Source: Adenophora triphylla var. japonica
Lineage: Eukaryota > Streptophyta > Magnoliopsida > Asterales > Campanulaceae
Direction of reading: 5' to 3'
Length of the DNA: 64,000 bases
Assembly (NCBI GenBank): GCA_022495995.1
Contig: JAFEMH010003609.1
Coordinates: 1-64,000 of the forward strand
This document shows positions 33,666 through 45,870 of the stretch, piece after piece. Numbering within the stretch: the first letter of the stretch is position 1; each line of letters begins with the position of its first letter. The notes under the pieces were generated by a model that was given only the letters and a program-made list of their open reading frames with translations, did not search any database and was not told where the DNA came from. The translations under genes were made by a program, and so were the position numbers.

Positions 33666-34966
33666 CCGTTCGTATGATTAAGTTTGAATTAACATGCTAG
33701 AAAAGTAATATAAATCGTTTATATGTTCTTTTGCATGTTATGTATGCGATAGATTGATTGTTTTTGAAACAATATGCCTAAATCGTGTTCTATTGATATT
33801 GAATTAAATCTGTTAAAAGTCGTTTGCATGATTTAATTGCTCTGTGATTTAGAATTGATTGAATTCTGGAAATATGGAAATTGTCGCCCTGTGTCACGCG
33901 ACAGAACCTGCTTCTGTTACGCGACACTTCTTGCCCAATCTGGGCATTATCAGTTTGTTGAACAAATCCTGCTAATCTGTGAATGTGTTTACAATATGAT
34001 ATATTTATGTATTAATCTGGATGCTATAAATTTCTGGAAATTAAGTTTATAGGGCTATGCTAGATTAATTCATTGTTAATGCATGCTTAGTTAATTAAAA
34101 TATGATTTTATTAATTGTTGCGATGCATGATTTAAGTGTTCTTAAATGTTAAGAATTATTGATGTTTAGTTGAAACATAATTTCCTAAGTGTTTAGATTT
34201 AAACATTAAAATTTTTGTTTTATGATTGTTTATAGAAACAAGTCATATTACGCAAAGTCTAAAAGGAAACTAATTGTTTATAAAAAGTAGTGATTATGTT
34301 GCCAAATCAGAGCTGATTTCTGATTGTGCATGTCTAGGAATGTTCTGTCGAATGAGAGATTTGGTACTTAAGTAGTCCTTGTGGCTCACCTATCTTCCTG
34401 GGAACTTACCTGGTGCACGATCATGAACATCTTTGCTGATATGCTTATAATCTACTTTTAAGAACCTTCATTTAACTTTTAAGTTCTTTATGCCAATTCA
34501 TGATTAAAACACTTGAGACCATTCGGATAGTTTTGGGTGGGCTTGCCATAGCAAGGTACTTTGATTCTATTCGAATGCGAGCAAGATGAGGAAATGGTGG
34601 TTCCTATACGTTTAAAGTGAATGAACTTAATTGGGTTATCAAAATGGTTTTGGACCCAAGGCATAAGATGAGATTAAAATATGCTTAGACATATGATGTT
34701 TTGAATAAATCTCATAAAAGATCTAAGAGTCATATATGTGATATGATTGATATTTCTACCTAATTAATTTAGTTTTGAGCGGTTTTCCATAGCAAACTTG
34801 AAATTAAATTAAAGTTGGATCTTAGCCCATTAAATGTATATTGTGCTTATTTGCATTGGAAGGTGTATAATTTAGTGGGGGCATTTTATGTAAATGCATT
34901 ATACTTCTCATATGATATGTTTACTTATATGTGTTAATATTTTATGTATATCTTTTTGTAGAATAA
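33666..34966 (+). other. copia leader (untranslated)
   Basis: AT-rich leader of about 1.3 kb between the primer-binding site and gag. No open frame of note. Confidence 0.6.
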
Positions 34967-35781
34967 ATGGCATCAAACAATAATTATCTCTCACTGCGAT
35001 CTCTCCTTGAGAAGGAGAAGTTGGAAGAGAATGGTACAAACTATATGGATTGGATCCGTAGCATGAGAATTGTTCTCAGGCAAGAGGAAAAACTGTACGT
35101 TCTCGAGGAACCTATTCCACCTGAACTTGCTGCCAATGCTACTAGGGCAGTGAAGGATCAATATCTGAAGCACAAGCGTGACTCTACAGATGTTGGATGC
35201 CTCATGCTCTCCGCCATGTGCAAGAACCTTCAGAAGGATCTTGAGCACTTGGGGACAGTTGATCTAAACAATCGACTGATGGAAATGTTCCAAGTTCAAG
35301 CTAGGCAAGAAAGGTACAACACAGTTAAGGTCTTGACCTCATGCAAGATGAGTGAAGGACAAGCTGTTGGTCCCCATGCTCTTAAGTTGAAGGGCCACAT
35401 TGAGCATCTTGATAGGCTCGGTTTTCCAATTAGCCAAGAGTTGGCTACCGACATAATATTGAATTCATTGCCCAAAAGTTTTAGTAATTTCATAATGCAC
35501 TATAACATGGGAGGCATGAATAAAAGCCTTTCCGAGTTAGTTCAAATGTTGAACACTACGGAAACCAATATTGTCGAGAAGAAAATCGACCAAGTGTTAA
35601 TGGTTAACAGGGGGAAGGGTTTCAAGGGTAAGGGAAAGGCAAAGGTTGCTAATCCTAAGGCAAACGTTGCCAGGCTAAGCCCAAGTCCCAAGAGGACGCA
35701 GTCTGCTTCCATTGCAATGAGATTGGACATTGGAGGAGAAACTGCACAAAATACAAGGAAGCACTGAAGAAGAGCAAATGA
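34967..35781 (+). pseudogene. copia gag (UBN2-type) with frameshifted zinc knuckle
   Basis: The ATG opens MASNNNYLSLRSLLEKEKLE, then NGTNYMDWIRSMRIVLRQEEK, the usual gag_pre-integrase/UBN2-like copia gag. The frame continues to a Lys-rich tail and runs out at 35767. The CCHC knuckle (CFHCNEIGHWRRNC) is encoded at 35702-35745 in another frame, so a one-base shift occurred near 35690. In that frame a TGA at 35779-35781 precedes the protease. Confidence 0.85.
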
Positions 35782-37311
35782 GTTGCTTCGACTTCAGGTA
35801 TCTTTGTTATAGATATATTCCTATCTACTTCTAGTTCTTGGGTATTGGATAACGGATGTGGAACTCACATTTGTCTAAATGTGCAGGGTCTAAAGAACAG
35901 AAGGATGCTTAAGGAAGGTGAAGTGGACCTACGTGTGGGGAATGGAGCAAGAGTTGCTGCATTAGCCGTAGGAACTTATGAAGTTACTTTACCTAGTGGA
36001 CTAATACTTGTTTTGAACAATTGTTATTACGTTCCAGCTTTAAGTAGGAATATTATTTCGATTTCATGTTTGGATAATGAGGGATTTAATTTTCTTATAT
36101 GTGATAAGAAGTTTTCCATTTACAAGAGTGATATGCATTATTGTACTGCTATTTCATTCAATGGCCTTTATATCCTTGATGTTGAAAATCGTGATAATGA
36201 TGTCTATAACATTAACAAGAGATCTAAACCCAATGATGTAAACCACACTTACTTATGGCATTGTCTTCTTGGCCATATAAATGAGAAACGCATTTCTAAA
36301 CTCCACAAAGATGGATTTTTAGACTCACATGATTATGAATCTTATGAGACATGCGAATCTTGTTTACTTGGCAAGATGACCAAGGACCCATTTACCAAAA
36401 CTGGTGAAAGGGCGGACGACTTATTAGGACTCATACATACCGATGTATGTGGGCCTATGAGTAGCGATGCTAGGGGAGGATTTCGGTACTTCATAACATT
36501 CACTGATGATTATAGTAGATTTGGATATGTTTATCTAATGAAACATAAAAGTGAATCGTTTGAGATATTTCGAATATTTCAAAATGAGGTGAAAAACCAA
36601 CTTGGCAAAACTATTAAAGTACTTCGATCCAATCGAGGTGGTGAATATTTGAGCCAAGAATTTGACAGTCATCTTAAGAGTTGTGGAATTGTTTCAGAAC
36701 TCTCTCCACCCGGAACACCACAATGGAATGGTGTGTCTGAGAGGAGGAATAGAACCTTGTTGGACATGGTTCGTTCTATGATGAGTCAAGTTGAGCTTCC
36801 TTTATCCTTTTGGGGACATGCACTAGAAACTGCTGCTTTCACTATAAATAGAGTTCCTACCAAATTGGTTCAAAAGACCCCATATGAGATGTGGCATGGA
36901 AGAAAATCTAGTTTGTCTTTCATGAAGATTTGGGGTTGCAATGCATATGTCAAGAAGTTAACTTCTGACAAGCTAGCACCTAAGTCTGATAAATGTGTTT
37001 TCGTGGGTTATCCTAAGGAAACCAAAGGATACTATTTCTACAACCGAAACGAGAACAAAGTGTTTGTTGCTCGAAATGGTACTCTCTTAGAAAAGGAGTT
37101 TCTTCGCAAAGGAACCAGTGGGAGTAAAATAGATCTCGAAGAAATTCGAGAACCCGAAAACAACATTGAACCTATGATAGTGACTGAACCAAGTTCACAA
37201 GTAGTTGTGGAACCGGTTCAAGATGCACAAGTTCTTCGCCGAAGTGGTAGGTCACGATCCGAACCCGTGAGATATGGATTTCTCGTTACGGAAAGTGATC
37301 AAGTGGAGTGA
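35782..37311 (+). pseudogene. copia protease and integrase
   Basis: The protease core WVLDNGCGTHICLN carries Asn-Gly-Cys instead of the usual D-S/T-G; Cys replaces Ala/Ser-type residues. A GAG-pre-integrase HxxxH..CxxC zinc domain follows (LWHCLLGHIN..., CESCLLGKMTKDPF). The integrase core has the first Asp in LIHTDVCGPMS and the Glu in WNGVSERRNRTLLDMV. The second catalytic position reads SNRGGEY, so GAT has become AAT at 36631-36633 and the Asp is lost. The frame ends in a TGA at 37309 inside the linker to reverse transcriptase. Confidence 0.85.
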
Positions 37312-38906
37312 ATCGAAAACGATGAACCTATTTACTATCAAGAGGCGATGTCCGCTCCTGATTTGGAAAAATGGCAAGAAGCCATGAAGTCCGAATTACA
37401 ATCCATGGCTGATAATCAAGTTTGGAACTTGATTGATCCACCCGAAGGTGTAAAAATCATAGGGTGCAAATGGGTCTTCAAGAAGAAGACCGCCATGAAT
37501 GGGAAGGTGCACACCTATAAGGCTAGGCTCGTGGCTAAGGGATATAGGCAAATTCATGGCATCGACTATGATGAAACCTTTTCGCCTGTAGCTATGCTTA
37601 AGTCTATTAGAATTTTAATTGCCATAGCCGCATATTATGACTATGAGATATGGCAAATGGATGTCAAAACAGATTTCCTTAATGTGAAGTTACTTGAGGA
37701 TGTATACATGATACAACCTGAAGGTTTTGTCAGTCCAAAAAATTCTAACAAAGTGTGTAAGTTGCAGAAATCCATTTATGGATTAAAGCAAGCTTCTAGG
37801 AGTTGGAATCTACGTTTTGATGAAGCAATCAAGGAGTTTGGCTTTATCAAGAATGAAGATGGACCTTGTGTATACAAGAAAATTAGTGGGAGCGTAGCAC
37901 TATTTTTAGTGTTGTATGTCGACGATATCTTACTCATTAAAAACGACATTCCTGCACTACAGACTGTCAAGTCTTGGTTGGAAAAGTGCTTTTCGATGAA
38001 AGATATGGGCGAATCTGCATATATTCTTGGTATCAAGATCTATAGAGATAGATCCAAGAGGATGATTGGTTTAAGTCAAAGTACTTACATTGACAAGGTT
38101 CTTAGAAGATTCCAAATGAAAAATTCTAAAAGAGGAAACTTGCCAATGTTGCATGGTATATCTCTTAGCAAGACTCAAAGTCCTAAGACTAATGATGAGC
38201 GAAAGAGAATGAATGGTATTCCATATGCTTCGGCAATTGGGTCTATCATGTATGCTATGTTATGTACTAGACCCGATGTCTCGTGTGCTCTAAGCATGAC
38301 GAGTAGGTATCAATCAGATCCTGGCGAACCACATTGGATAGAAGTCAAGAATATCCTTAAGTACTTACGAAGAACTAAGGATGTATTCTTAGTCTATGGA
38401 GGAATGTAAGAAGATCTTGTAGTGAAAGGCTATACAGATGCTAGCTTCCAACCGACAAGGATGATTTCAGATCGCAGTCTGGATTTTTGTTTATGCTGAA
38501 TGGAGGCACTGTGAGTTGGAAAAGTTCCAAGCAAAGTACCGTCGCTGATTCTACAACCAAAGCTGAGTACATAGCGGCATCTGATTCAGCTAAGGAAGCC
38601 GTTTGGATCAAAAAGTTCATTAGTAATTTGGAAGTCGTTCCAAGCATCAAAGATCCTATTGAACTTTACTGTGACAACAATGGTGCCATTGCACAAGCAA
38701 AGGAACAAAGGTCACACCAGAGATCCAAACACATACTTCGACGTTTCCACATTATCCGATAGATATGTGAGAGGGAAGACGTAAAGATATGCAGAGTAGA
38801 CACTGATGACAACGTGGCGGACCCATTAACTAAGGCTCTCCCACAAGCTAAGCATGATGGTCATGTTAGGTCCATGGGTATTCGATACATGGGAAATTGG
38901 GCCTAG
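37312..38906 (+). pseudogene. copia reverse transcriptase and RNase H
   Basis: The reverse transcriptase frame (37348-38409) has KWVFKKKTAMNGKVHTYKAR, MDVKTDFLN, YGLKQASRSWN and the catalytic LYVDDILLI. A TAA at 38407 interrupts the connection to RNase H, whose YTDASFQ start lies just downstream. A one-base loss near 38450 shifts the frame. RNase H continues (GGTVSWKSSKQSTVADSTTK, AEYIAASDSAKEAVW, YCDNNGAI) to a TAG at 38760 and on through DPLTKALPQAKHD to the natural stop at 38904-38906. Confidence 0.88.
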
Positions 38907-38920
38907 TGCAAGTGGGAGAC

Positions 38921-40276
38921 TGTTAGTGTTATGCCCTAGGCCTATAATTGATAGACTTATGTGTTAACATTATTTATTATTATATGAGATGTTTTATCAT
39001 TTGATTATTATATATGTTTTGTATATTTGTTTATAATAATCTTCGTCCCTAATTATTAAGAGAATAATTAGTATAAATGTTAATGGATAATCATATGATG
39101 ATTATATGCATAGAGAAGCACATTAAATTTATGGGTACTTGTTAGAGAACAAGTGACTGGACTTGACCCGCATGAGATTTATGTCATGGTCAAATGTCAT
39201 AATTAAATCTCATAAGGTTACTTCATTTAGTCCCTAGACCTGAGATTATCATGACCTTACATATGATGAAAGTCATGTTTGATTTTAGTCAAACGATATC
39301 TTAACACGATATTTATAAAGGCTAATTTTGGCATGATCGGATTCATGATGGGAAGGATGATAAGTCAAGATGGTATTTGTCCCTCGGAAGAGAGATGTTT
39401 TGCTTGGGCCCCTCGATGAGTGATAATGATGAAAGTGTATGGCCATACCCAAATATGATTGGAATTATCATTATACTCGGAATCGAGAAAGCATTGAACA
39501 AAGACAAGTTGACAAGGACCATGACTTGTGTTCAATATAACATCGTGAGACAAAGGGAGAAATGGAAGTGTACCATTGGAAACGTGAACTCTTACGTTGC
39601 ATTATTTGGGTAGACATAATGGCTTGCTAGAGTCCGCTTATGTCTTATGAGGGTCGATATGATCGAACTCATTGCCAACATAATGTAATCCTATTGGTTC
39701 ACACACAACTAGAATGAATTGATTAAACCATTGAAACAATGATTGAGAAATTCCTCATCAGCCTTGTATGGTCGTGCGACACAACAGGCCATGTGGCTTG
39801 TGTGGTCATGCGACACAACAAGCCCTGAGGCGGTTTGACAGAATCCTTTCCTAATTTGATTAGGATTCATATTCTATACTAAAGTAGTATAAATATGAAC
39901 GTCTGTCAACCCTAAAAAGCTAGCCAAAATTCTCAAAAGAAATTCACAACATATATTCTCAATATTCTTCATTGGTTTAAGAGATCTAGCAATCTTCAAG
40001 AAGCTTTTATTGGTTCATTCAAAGGTGTGGATACCGAAAGAGGGTCTTCGCTCGTTCATCGATCAAGGCCTAGAGTTCAAGCATTCTGAAGAACGAAGTT
40101 TGTGATCGAAATCACATTATTAAATCGTTCAATAGCTCAAGAACGGAAAGCGTTCAAGGTTAGTTATTTCTATCTCATAGTATTCAAGTTAATTTGTATA
40201 GAACGGATCCTAGGCTCCTGGGTTCTATGTTATTTGATGCTTAATTCCGCTGTGCATGGACCCGTAAAACCCAACA
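38921..40276 (+). repeat. 3' LTR of the copia element
   Basis: 1356 bp, collinear with the 5' LTR; preceded by the polypurine tract. Confidence 0.95.
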
Positions 40277-40281
40277 CCACT

Positions 40282-40930
40282 TGCCATCCACGCCTTCATC
40301 CCCACCATCGTCCCCTATTCTTCTCTCATAGTATTGCGGTATTTACAGCAAATTCCTCCAAATCGAGTAATATTTCCGGTCAGTTTCTCTCTGTAATCAA
40401 CGGCAAATTCCACGCCTTCGTCCCCACCATCGTCAAGACCCAATGCCATTTCTGCCACTACCATCCACTTGCCATCCGCTGCCATTTTCTTCGGTCAGTT
40501 TCTCTCTGTAATCAACGGCAAATTCCTCCAAATCGAGCAGTCCATATCTCAAGCAGCTTATTCCATTTGGCCCCAATGTTAATTCCAGCCGGCTATTTAT
40601 ATTGCCTTTTCATCAACAACGGTGCACCTTCGAAAAGGGAAAATTTAATGGTGATGGTATAAGTTCATTTTCAATATTTTATTTGGTACAAAATTAGGAT
40701 TTCAAATTTTTCATTTGGAAAAATGCGTGATTTCAAAATTAGGTGGCAATGGAACTTTTAATTTCTCTTCTCGGATTGGTGGCGTTGAATGATGGTTTTT
40801 GGTTGTGGTGATTGTAAGGTAATGGTGTTAGTGGTGGTGAGATGATTTGGATGTGGTGGGGTTGAAGATGAAGGGTTTAGGGAATGGGGGGAGGATGGAG
40901 TGAGATGAAGGGGTGTTTGGAACTTTGGGG
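40282..40930. other. interior of the long-TIR element
   Basis: Pyrimidine-rich DNA with the segment 'GGTCAGTTTCTCTCTGTAATC' twice (about 40379 and 40494), then a G-rich stretch to 40930. It resembles captured 5'-leader DNA of a plant gene, but no family is recognisable. Confidence 0.35.
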
Positions 40931-41231
40931 GTGGAAGAGAAGTGGTTTTTTTTTTTTATATTTAACATTTTTTTTATTTTTAGAAAATGTCAACTATCCC
41001 CCTTAAGATTATAAGGGTCAAATTCGATGAAAAATACCAAAATAACTCTTAAGTAACTCACGTGAGCTGCACATGCTATGCTATTCGTTAGATTTTTAAC
41101 GGTTCATTCAAAATTACACCTGATTGCAGCAAAAAGACAAACTTAATAGCCAACTTGTAACAAATGCAAATTTGATAACCAATTGAAATATCTCGACAAA
41201 CTCGGGTAACTAAAATGCATGCAATTTGCCC

Positions 41232-41236
<5 letters not shown>

Positions 41237-41315
<79 letters not shown>

Positions 41316-41394
41316 GTATTAAACAACAGTTAATCCATTCAATTTTAAACGCAATTTTCATTATTTGTCATACAATCAACAATATTATAAATAA

Positions 41395-41476
<82 letters not shown>
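41237..41476. repeat. two (TA)n microsatellites
   Basis: About 76 bp of TA (41237-41312) and 78 bp of TA (41399-41476), separated by 86 bp. The first abuts the right end of the long-TIR element. Confidence 0.9.
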
Positions 41477-41478
<2 letters not shown>

Positions 41479-41749
41479 AATGGGACGGATTATTGATTAA
41501 TTGGTAGGGGCAAGGGAGTATGTGTTTCAATGAGAAAAAGGATAGTTCCTCGGGATCAAAATAATTTAGGCCTGTCAATTTTAACTTATTACCCGCTAAC
41601 CGCTTAATCCGATCCATTAATTATCCGACCCGATCTGACTCATTAAAATAAATAAGTTTAAACGGGTAACCGTGAAACCATTTAATTTTTGCGGGTCATA
41701 ACGGGTAAAACTCGTTCACTTGTTTACCCGTTTGTGACTGTTTGATAAT

Positions 41750-42213
41750 TTTGAGATATCCAATTAATAAATTTGTAGCGAGGCAAAAAGGTGATTTGAA
41801 AGACAGGGGAGAGGTAGCTGGTGAAGGAGAAATGGTGGCAAAGGGTGTAATTCCGACCACAGTTTCGACCCCTATCCCATTTTCGTTCCCATTTGAATCT
41901 GACGACGCAGAAGGCGGCGAGGGAGTAGAGCCCCAGGGAACTGAAGGCGTCGATCGATCAGGCGCCGGCGGACTCCTATCCGTATCCGGCGGAGACGGCG
42001 TTGAATCAGTCGGAGGAGGCGGAGACGAGTCAGATGATGTAGGAGGAGTGGTATCGGTGGGTGGAGTTGGAGTGGACGGGGGAGAGGTAGCTGGTGGAGG
42101 AGAAGTGGCGGCAGGGGGTGTAGGAGAAGAGGGAGGAGGGGACGTGGCTGCCGGAGGCGGGGAATATGAAAACGGAAGATTTGAATCAACGCCTTGGATT
42201 TTTGGGAATATGT
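41750..42213 (-). pseudogene. captured proline-rich (PERK/extensin-like) gene fragment
   Basis: One minus-strand frame reads SYSPPPAATSPPPSSPTPPA, then PPTDTTPPTSSDSSPPPPTD and more Ser-Pro-Pro units over about 110 residues. This is the composition of the extracellular N-terminus of proline-rich receptor kinases or extensin-like proteins. No ATG, membrane segment or kinase follows. The plus strand has a matching Gly/Val-rich open frame, which is a shadow. An upstream CT-rich tract (42240-42310, 42480-42500) resembles a 5' UTR. Fragment identity is by composition only. Confidence 0.4.
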
Positions 42214-42302
42214 AGAGAGAGAAATATTTCAGTAGTTAATAAGTAGAGAGAGAGAGAGAGAGATATATTTCAGTAGTTAATAAATATATATAGAGAGAGA
42301 GA

Positions 42303-42481
42303 GAGGCACATGGGAATTTGGCCTGCTGGCTAGAGCTCATGGCTTTCAACCTGGAGGTCATGGGTTCGATCCCCCAGAAGTTAGAGGGAAGGATTTCTAT
42401 CCCTAGGATTTATCTCCTAGGCGCTTCTGTGCGTGCACGTATGTGTGTGTGTGTGAGTAGTGAAAAAAAAATTAAAAAAAA
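42303..42481 (+). mobile_element. tRNA-derived SINE
   Basis: An A-box-like TGGCTAGAGCTCATGG (from 42328) and a consensus box B GGTTCGATCCC (42363-42373) form a pol III promoter. The tail ends in A-rich DNA at about 42463-42481, and GAGAGAG repeats lie on both sides. Confidence 0.75.
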
Positions 42482-42751
42482 AGAGAGAGAGAGAGAGGGA
42501 GGTTTTGGGGAATATAAAAACGGAAGGTGGTTTTGCTTTTGTGGTTTTGCTTTTGCGTTTTAAAAAAGCTGAAGGGGAAGCATGAGATTTAAAAGGGTTG
42601 ACATGTACCCGATCCGACCCGAGGTTGATCCGACCCGTGATATCCGGAATGTAAACGGGTTGTGACGAGTCGAATCCGTTATTACCCGCCAACTCGTCAT
42701 TACCCGACTCATACCCGACTCAATCCGCTTGTTTGACAAGTATAAAATAAT

Positions 42752-43160
42752 TGACGTTTTAAACTTTTCACAAGTTTTAAGAAACATAGTTAATATTTTA
42801 AGTTAATGAAGAAAGTACCAATTTTTACTCCTATTTTTTATCCATTTTCCCTATATTAATCCTCTCAATGATTCAATTAATGAAGTAAAGTAAATTCGTA
42901 TGTATGTAAGGGTAAAATATGAAATCAAATGCTTTTAATTTAAATAAAAGCGATAATTATATGGGGGCATTTATCAAAAACTAATTTTAAAGATGGATAT
43001 TAAAAAAAATCTTTGAATATTACAAAACAAAAAAACTACTTATTTTTTGCATTTATCTGTCAAATAACTGATAAATGTATTTATCAGTTGTTTAACCAAA
43101 AAAATCAAGCACAAAATACTCTTTAAAAAACTGATAAATTAATTTATCAGTTATAAACAA
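42752..43160. other. AT-rich DNA with three short palindromes
   Basis: Palindromes of the form AACTGATAAATnnATTTATCAGTT lie at 43066-43089 and 43129-43152, with a near-perfect third at 43159-43182. No gene is seen. Confidence 0.6.
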
Positions 43161-43639
43161 CTGATAAATACATTTATCAGCTATTTTAACTGAAAAGGCA
43201 AAAAAAAAATACAAAAAAAAAATAGTTTTTTGTAATATCACAATTTATATGTTTTTTTTTTTTTTTGTAAATAACATCTTTTTTTAAGGTAGTTTTTGAT
43301 AAAAACTCCTAATTATATTGGACCAAATATTTAGATTAAAAATGACACTTATTTTGAATCGGAGAAAGTACTAATCACTAGAAACAGGTACACATTGTTT
43401 TGATTACATTACCAATGTAGGAGAAAACATCTTTTTTGTTCGCCGGGCCAAATAAAGGTCTAATAAGTAAACATTTGATTAATGCATCCATAGGATTATA
43501 TTAATTACATTGTACAAACTACTCGATAAACAAAAATAAAAGTGAAAATTTAGGAAAAATGTGTTTTTCATAGTGATTAGGAATAATGTATTTTTAAATG
43601 CGTGGTGACATTTTTTAAATAAGTAAAATTCCGTATACC

Positions 43640-44975
43640 TGAATGTACGCTTGCCTAAAAATTTATTTAATGAGAGTCGCTGCGCCGTTTTAAAGGAAAC
43701 ATTGAAAACCTTTTGAAAATAGAATTTGTGTGGGTTCGGGGGTCAGATTACGTGTTGGAAAGAACCGAGAGTTCATCCAACAACGCCTCGCGAACGAGTC
43801 TTTCAATGTTCAACATTCAATATCATTCATAAGTGTGTGCAAATGTGTGAGACATAATATGTGATAAAATGTATATTAATGCTTTGTTTTATTGATGGAC
43901 TGAGAACATTACATCTTGTGAACCACTTGGTGCGGGGGGTCACATCCCGATTACAAAACTGAGAACATATTACAACTGAAATGCACCTACTGCAATGTGA
44001 CTTAGTACCACGACGCAGGACCAAATATGGCCAAGTGTGTCGCGTGACACAACTAGCCAGCAGAGGTTTTATAAATGCTGGATTACAGAGACAATGAAAG
44101 GCAATTCGAGATTAACAAAGATAGAAAATAGCCCTACGACCTTAGAGAGATCAATTCGCAGATGAGTGTGGATATGGAACGATCCACACTCACCTTAGCA
44201 ATTCATGCACAACGCATATTAGCACTAAACAAAAGCACGCATCATCACTACGATAAATGCATAATCAGAATATTCATATATCAAAACATGGCATATTCAA
44301 TCAGAAATAACCGGATTAAGCATGATGGATCATGGAGATTGCATGAAGAAGGAAGAGGGAGAGAGAGAAAGGGAGAGAGAATCGTTACCCTTGTAGTCCA
44401 CAATCCTTATACCAAGTTAGGTATAAGGAGCTTCAATTCGGCTTCAGGAATGAGATTTGAAATCTCAGATTAGAAGTGCTAGACTTGGATATTCAATGTG
44501 TGTGAAGGAGAGATGGAATCTGTGTATGAGAGAGAGTGGATTGAGAGAGGGTTGGTATGTGTTTTGTGTGTGTTTGAGGAGAGAGAGGGGTTTCTGGAGA
44601 GATTTTGACAGAGTGACGGTAGGAAGTCGAAGAGGGATCCCAAAATGAGAGGATGATGGTCTAATTTATAGGCTGGATGGGAATGGCTCGTGGTGTCGCA
44701 CGCCATAACGAGCATAACTGTCTTCCTTCTAGAACCCTGCAAGGTGGCAGACTGGACCCTTCCTGGATAATTTCTTTTAGGTCCAAACAGGATTAATACC
44801 CCAAAGGTCCTTCTGCAGGGAATAAAGGCCTATAGGTCCTTCCTTAGCAAGAAACTTATAAAAAGTTCCCGGAAGCCTCGGAATGAACCGAAAATTTATC
44901 AAAACGCTCTCTAGCGTACTTTTATTGAATAAAAGGCATTTTTATGGGGTCGCGAGTTGGATTGGGGTACTCACA
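43640..44975. mobile_element. putative solo LTR in copy A
   Basis: TGAATGTACGC ... GGTACTCACA, 1336 bp, bordered by ATACC and ATACG. Copy B shows the empty site (GTATACGATAAC at about 61620). Contains GA-rich stretches around 44345-44600. No pol domains are seen. Confidence 0.65.
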
Positions 44976-45710
44976 ATACGATAACATTTTTGTAAATAAG
45001 TAAAATTGCGTACGCGTTGGGTATACGGTCAACAAACCTTCTAAATATCAAGCTTAAAGAGTTATAAATAACAATATTGAAGTCTTTTGGATATAAATTA
45101 ACAAGCATATTTGAACAAGGTCATGACCAACAAACCTTCTGAATATCAATATTAAAAGTTTTTAGATATAAATATTAAAGTATTTTCAATATAAATTAAA
45201 AAGCACATTTGAACAAGGTCATGAAAAACAAACTTTCTAGATATCAATGTTAAGGTTTCTGAATATTCAGAACCTTTGAAATTGATATCTAGAATCTTTG
45301 AGACTGATATCCAGAAGGTTTGTAATAAGTGAAACTTTGTACGCGTTGGATCGGCCAAACAAACCTTCTAGATATAAATGTTAAAGGTTTCTTAATATCT
45401 AGAACATTTGACACTGATATCCAGAAGGTTTTAGGCCCTCAAATAAGCCTTTAGAGTTTTTATTAATAAAGTGTTAAAAGATGGTCCGGTGTGTTTAAAC
45501 AGACCAGTGGTGATGCTATAGAGGTCAGTTTGTTTATTGAAAAGTGTAGGGGTGTTGAAAATTTCGATTATTTTTAAAAGTGTCACCGCATATTTTAAAA
45601 AATAAATCAGTTATTTACAAAATGTCACCGCGCATTCAAAACACTTTTTTCATAGTCAATAGAAAAAAAAAAGCGTTTTTATAAAACCAACTCAAAATAA
45701 AAAAGGTTAC

Positions 45711-45870
45711 TCCCTCCGTCCCGCATAAGAACGCACTCTCCCATTTTGCGCGGGAATTAAGGAATAAGGTATTTTATTGTTAAGTAGAGATAGTGGGGGA
45801 AGATTAGTGAGAATTAGGAAATGGGACATCTTTCACTACTATACTAATACTCTCCCTCCATAAAGCAAAA
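45711..45870. mobile_element. Stowaway-like fragment
   Basis: CTCCCTCCGTCCCGCATAAG follows TTA. A clear right end is missing; 'ctctccctccat' near 45850 may be part of it. Probably a truncated copy. Confidence 0.4.

Larger units (their letters stand above)
32297..40276 (+). mobile_element. Ty1/copia LTR retrotransposon
   Basis: LTRs are 32297-33651 and 38921-40276, flanked by an exact 5-bp duplication CCACT (32292-32296, 40277-40281). The primer-binding site TGGTATCAGAGCC (initiator Met tRNA type) lies one base after the 5' LTR. The polypurine tract is AAGTGGGAGAC before the 3' LTR. Internal order is gag, protease, integrase, reverse transcriptase, RNase H, as in Ty1/copia. The LTRs differ at roughly twenty to thirty visible positions, implying a moderately recent insertion. 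The coding region has four premature stops and two frameshifts. Confidence 0.95.
29298..41231. mobile_element. long-TIR, Mutator-like non-autonomous element, interrupted twice
   Basis: The left end GGGCAAATTGCATTTTAG and right end ...GCAATTTGCCC are the tips of an inverted repeat. It can be followed for about 270 bp (for example CTCACGTGAGTTACTTA and TAGTTGACATTTTCTAAAA on the left, mirrored at 41070-40985). The left arm is broken by a putative solo LTR and the interior by a copia element. Removing both with their duplicated targets leaves about 1.58 kb. The interior has C-rich stretches and an internal repeat (GACCCAA(C/T)G(T/C)CATTT at 32268 and 40437). I could not find a 9-bp target duplication, so Mutator-like is inferred from the long TIRs. 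Confidence 0.6.
41566..42743. mobile_element. hAT-like non-autonomous element carrying a gene fragment
   Basis: An exact 8-bp duplication AAAATAAT (41558-41565, 42744-42751) flanks short inverted ends (TAGGCCTGTCAA / TTGACAAGTAT). Both subterminal regions are dense in ACCCG/CGGGT motifs, as in hAT elements. The middle contains a proline-rich coding fragment on the minus strand and a SINE. Confidence 0.65.

Noticed and set aside
41742..42215. Gly/Val-rich plus-strand frame of 157 codons
   Set aside because: Shadow of the proline-rich minus-strand fragment; composition is the complement of SPP repeats.
42322..42380. tRNA gene at 42.3 kb
   Set aside because: Box A and box B spacing fits, but there is no acceptor stem and an A-rich tail follows; a SINE.
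44162..44742. Frames around 44.2-44.7 kb
   Set aside because: GA-rich low-complexity DNA within the solo LTR of copy A.
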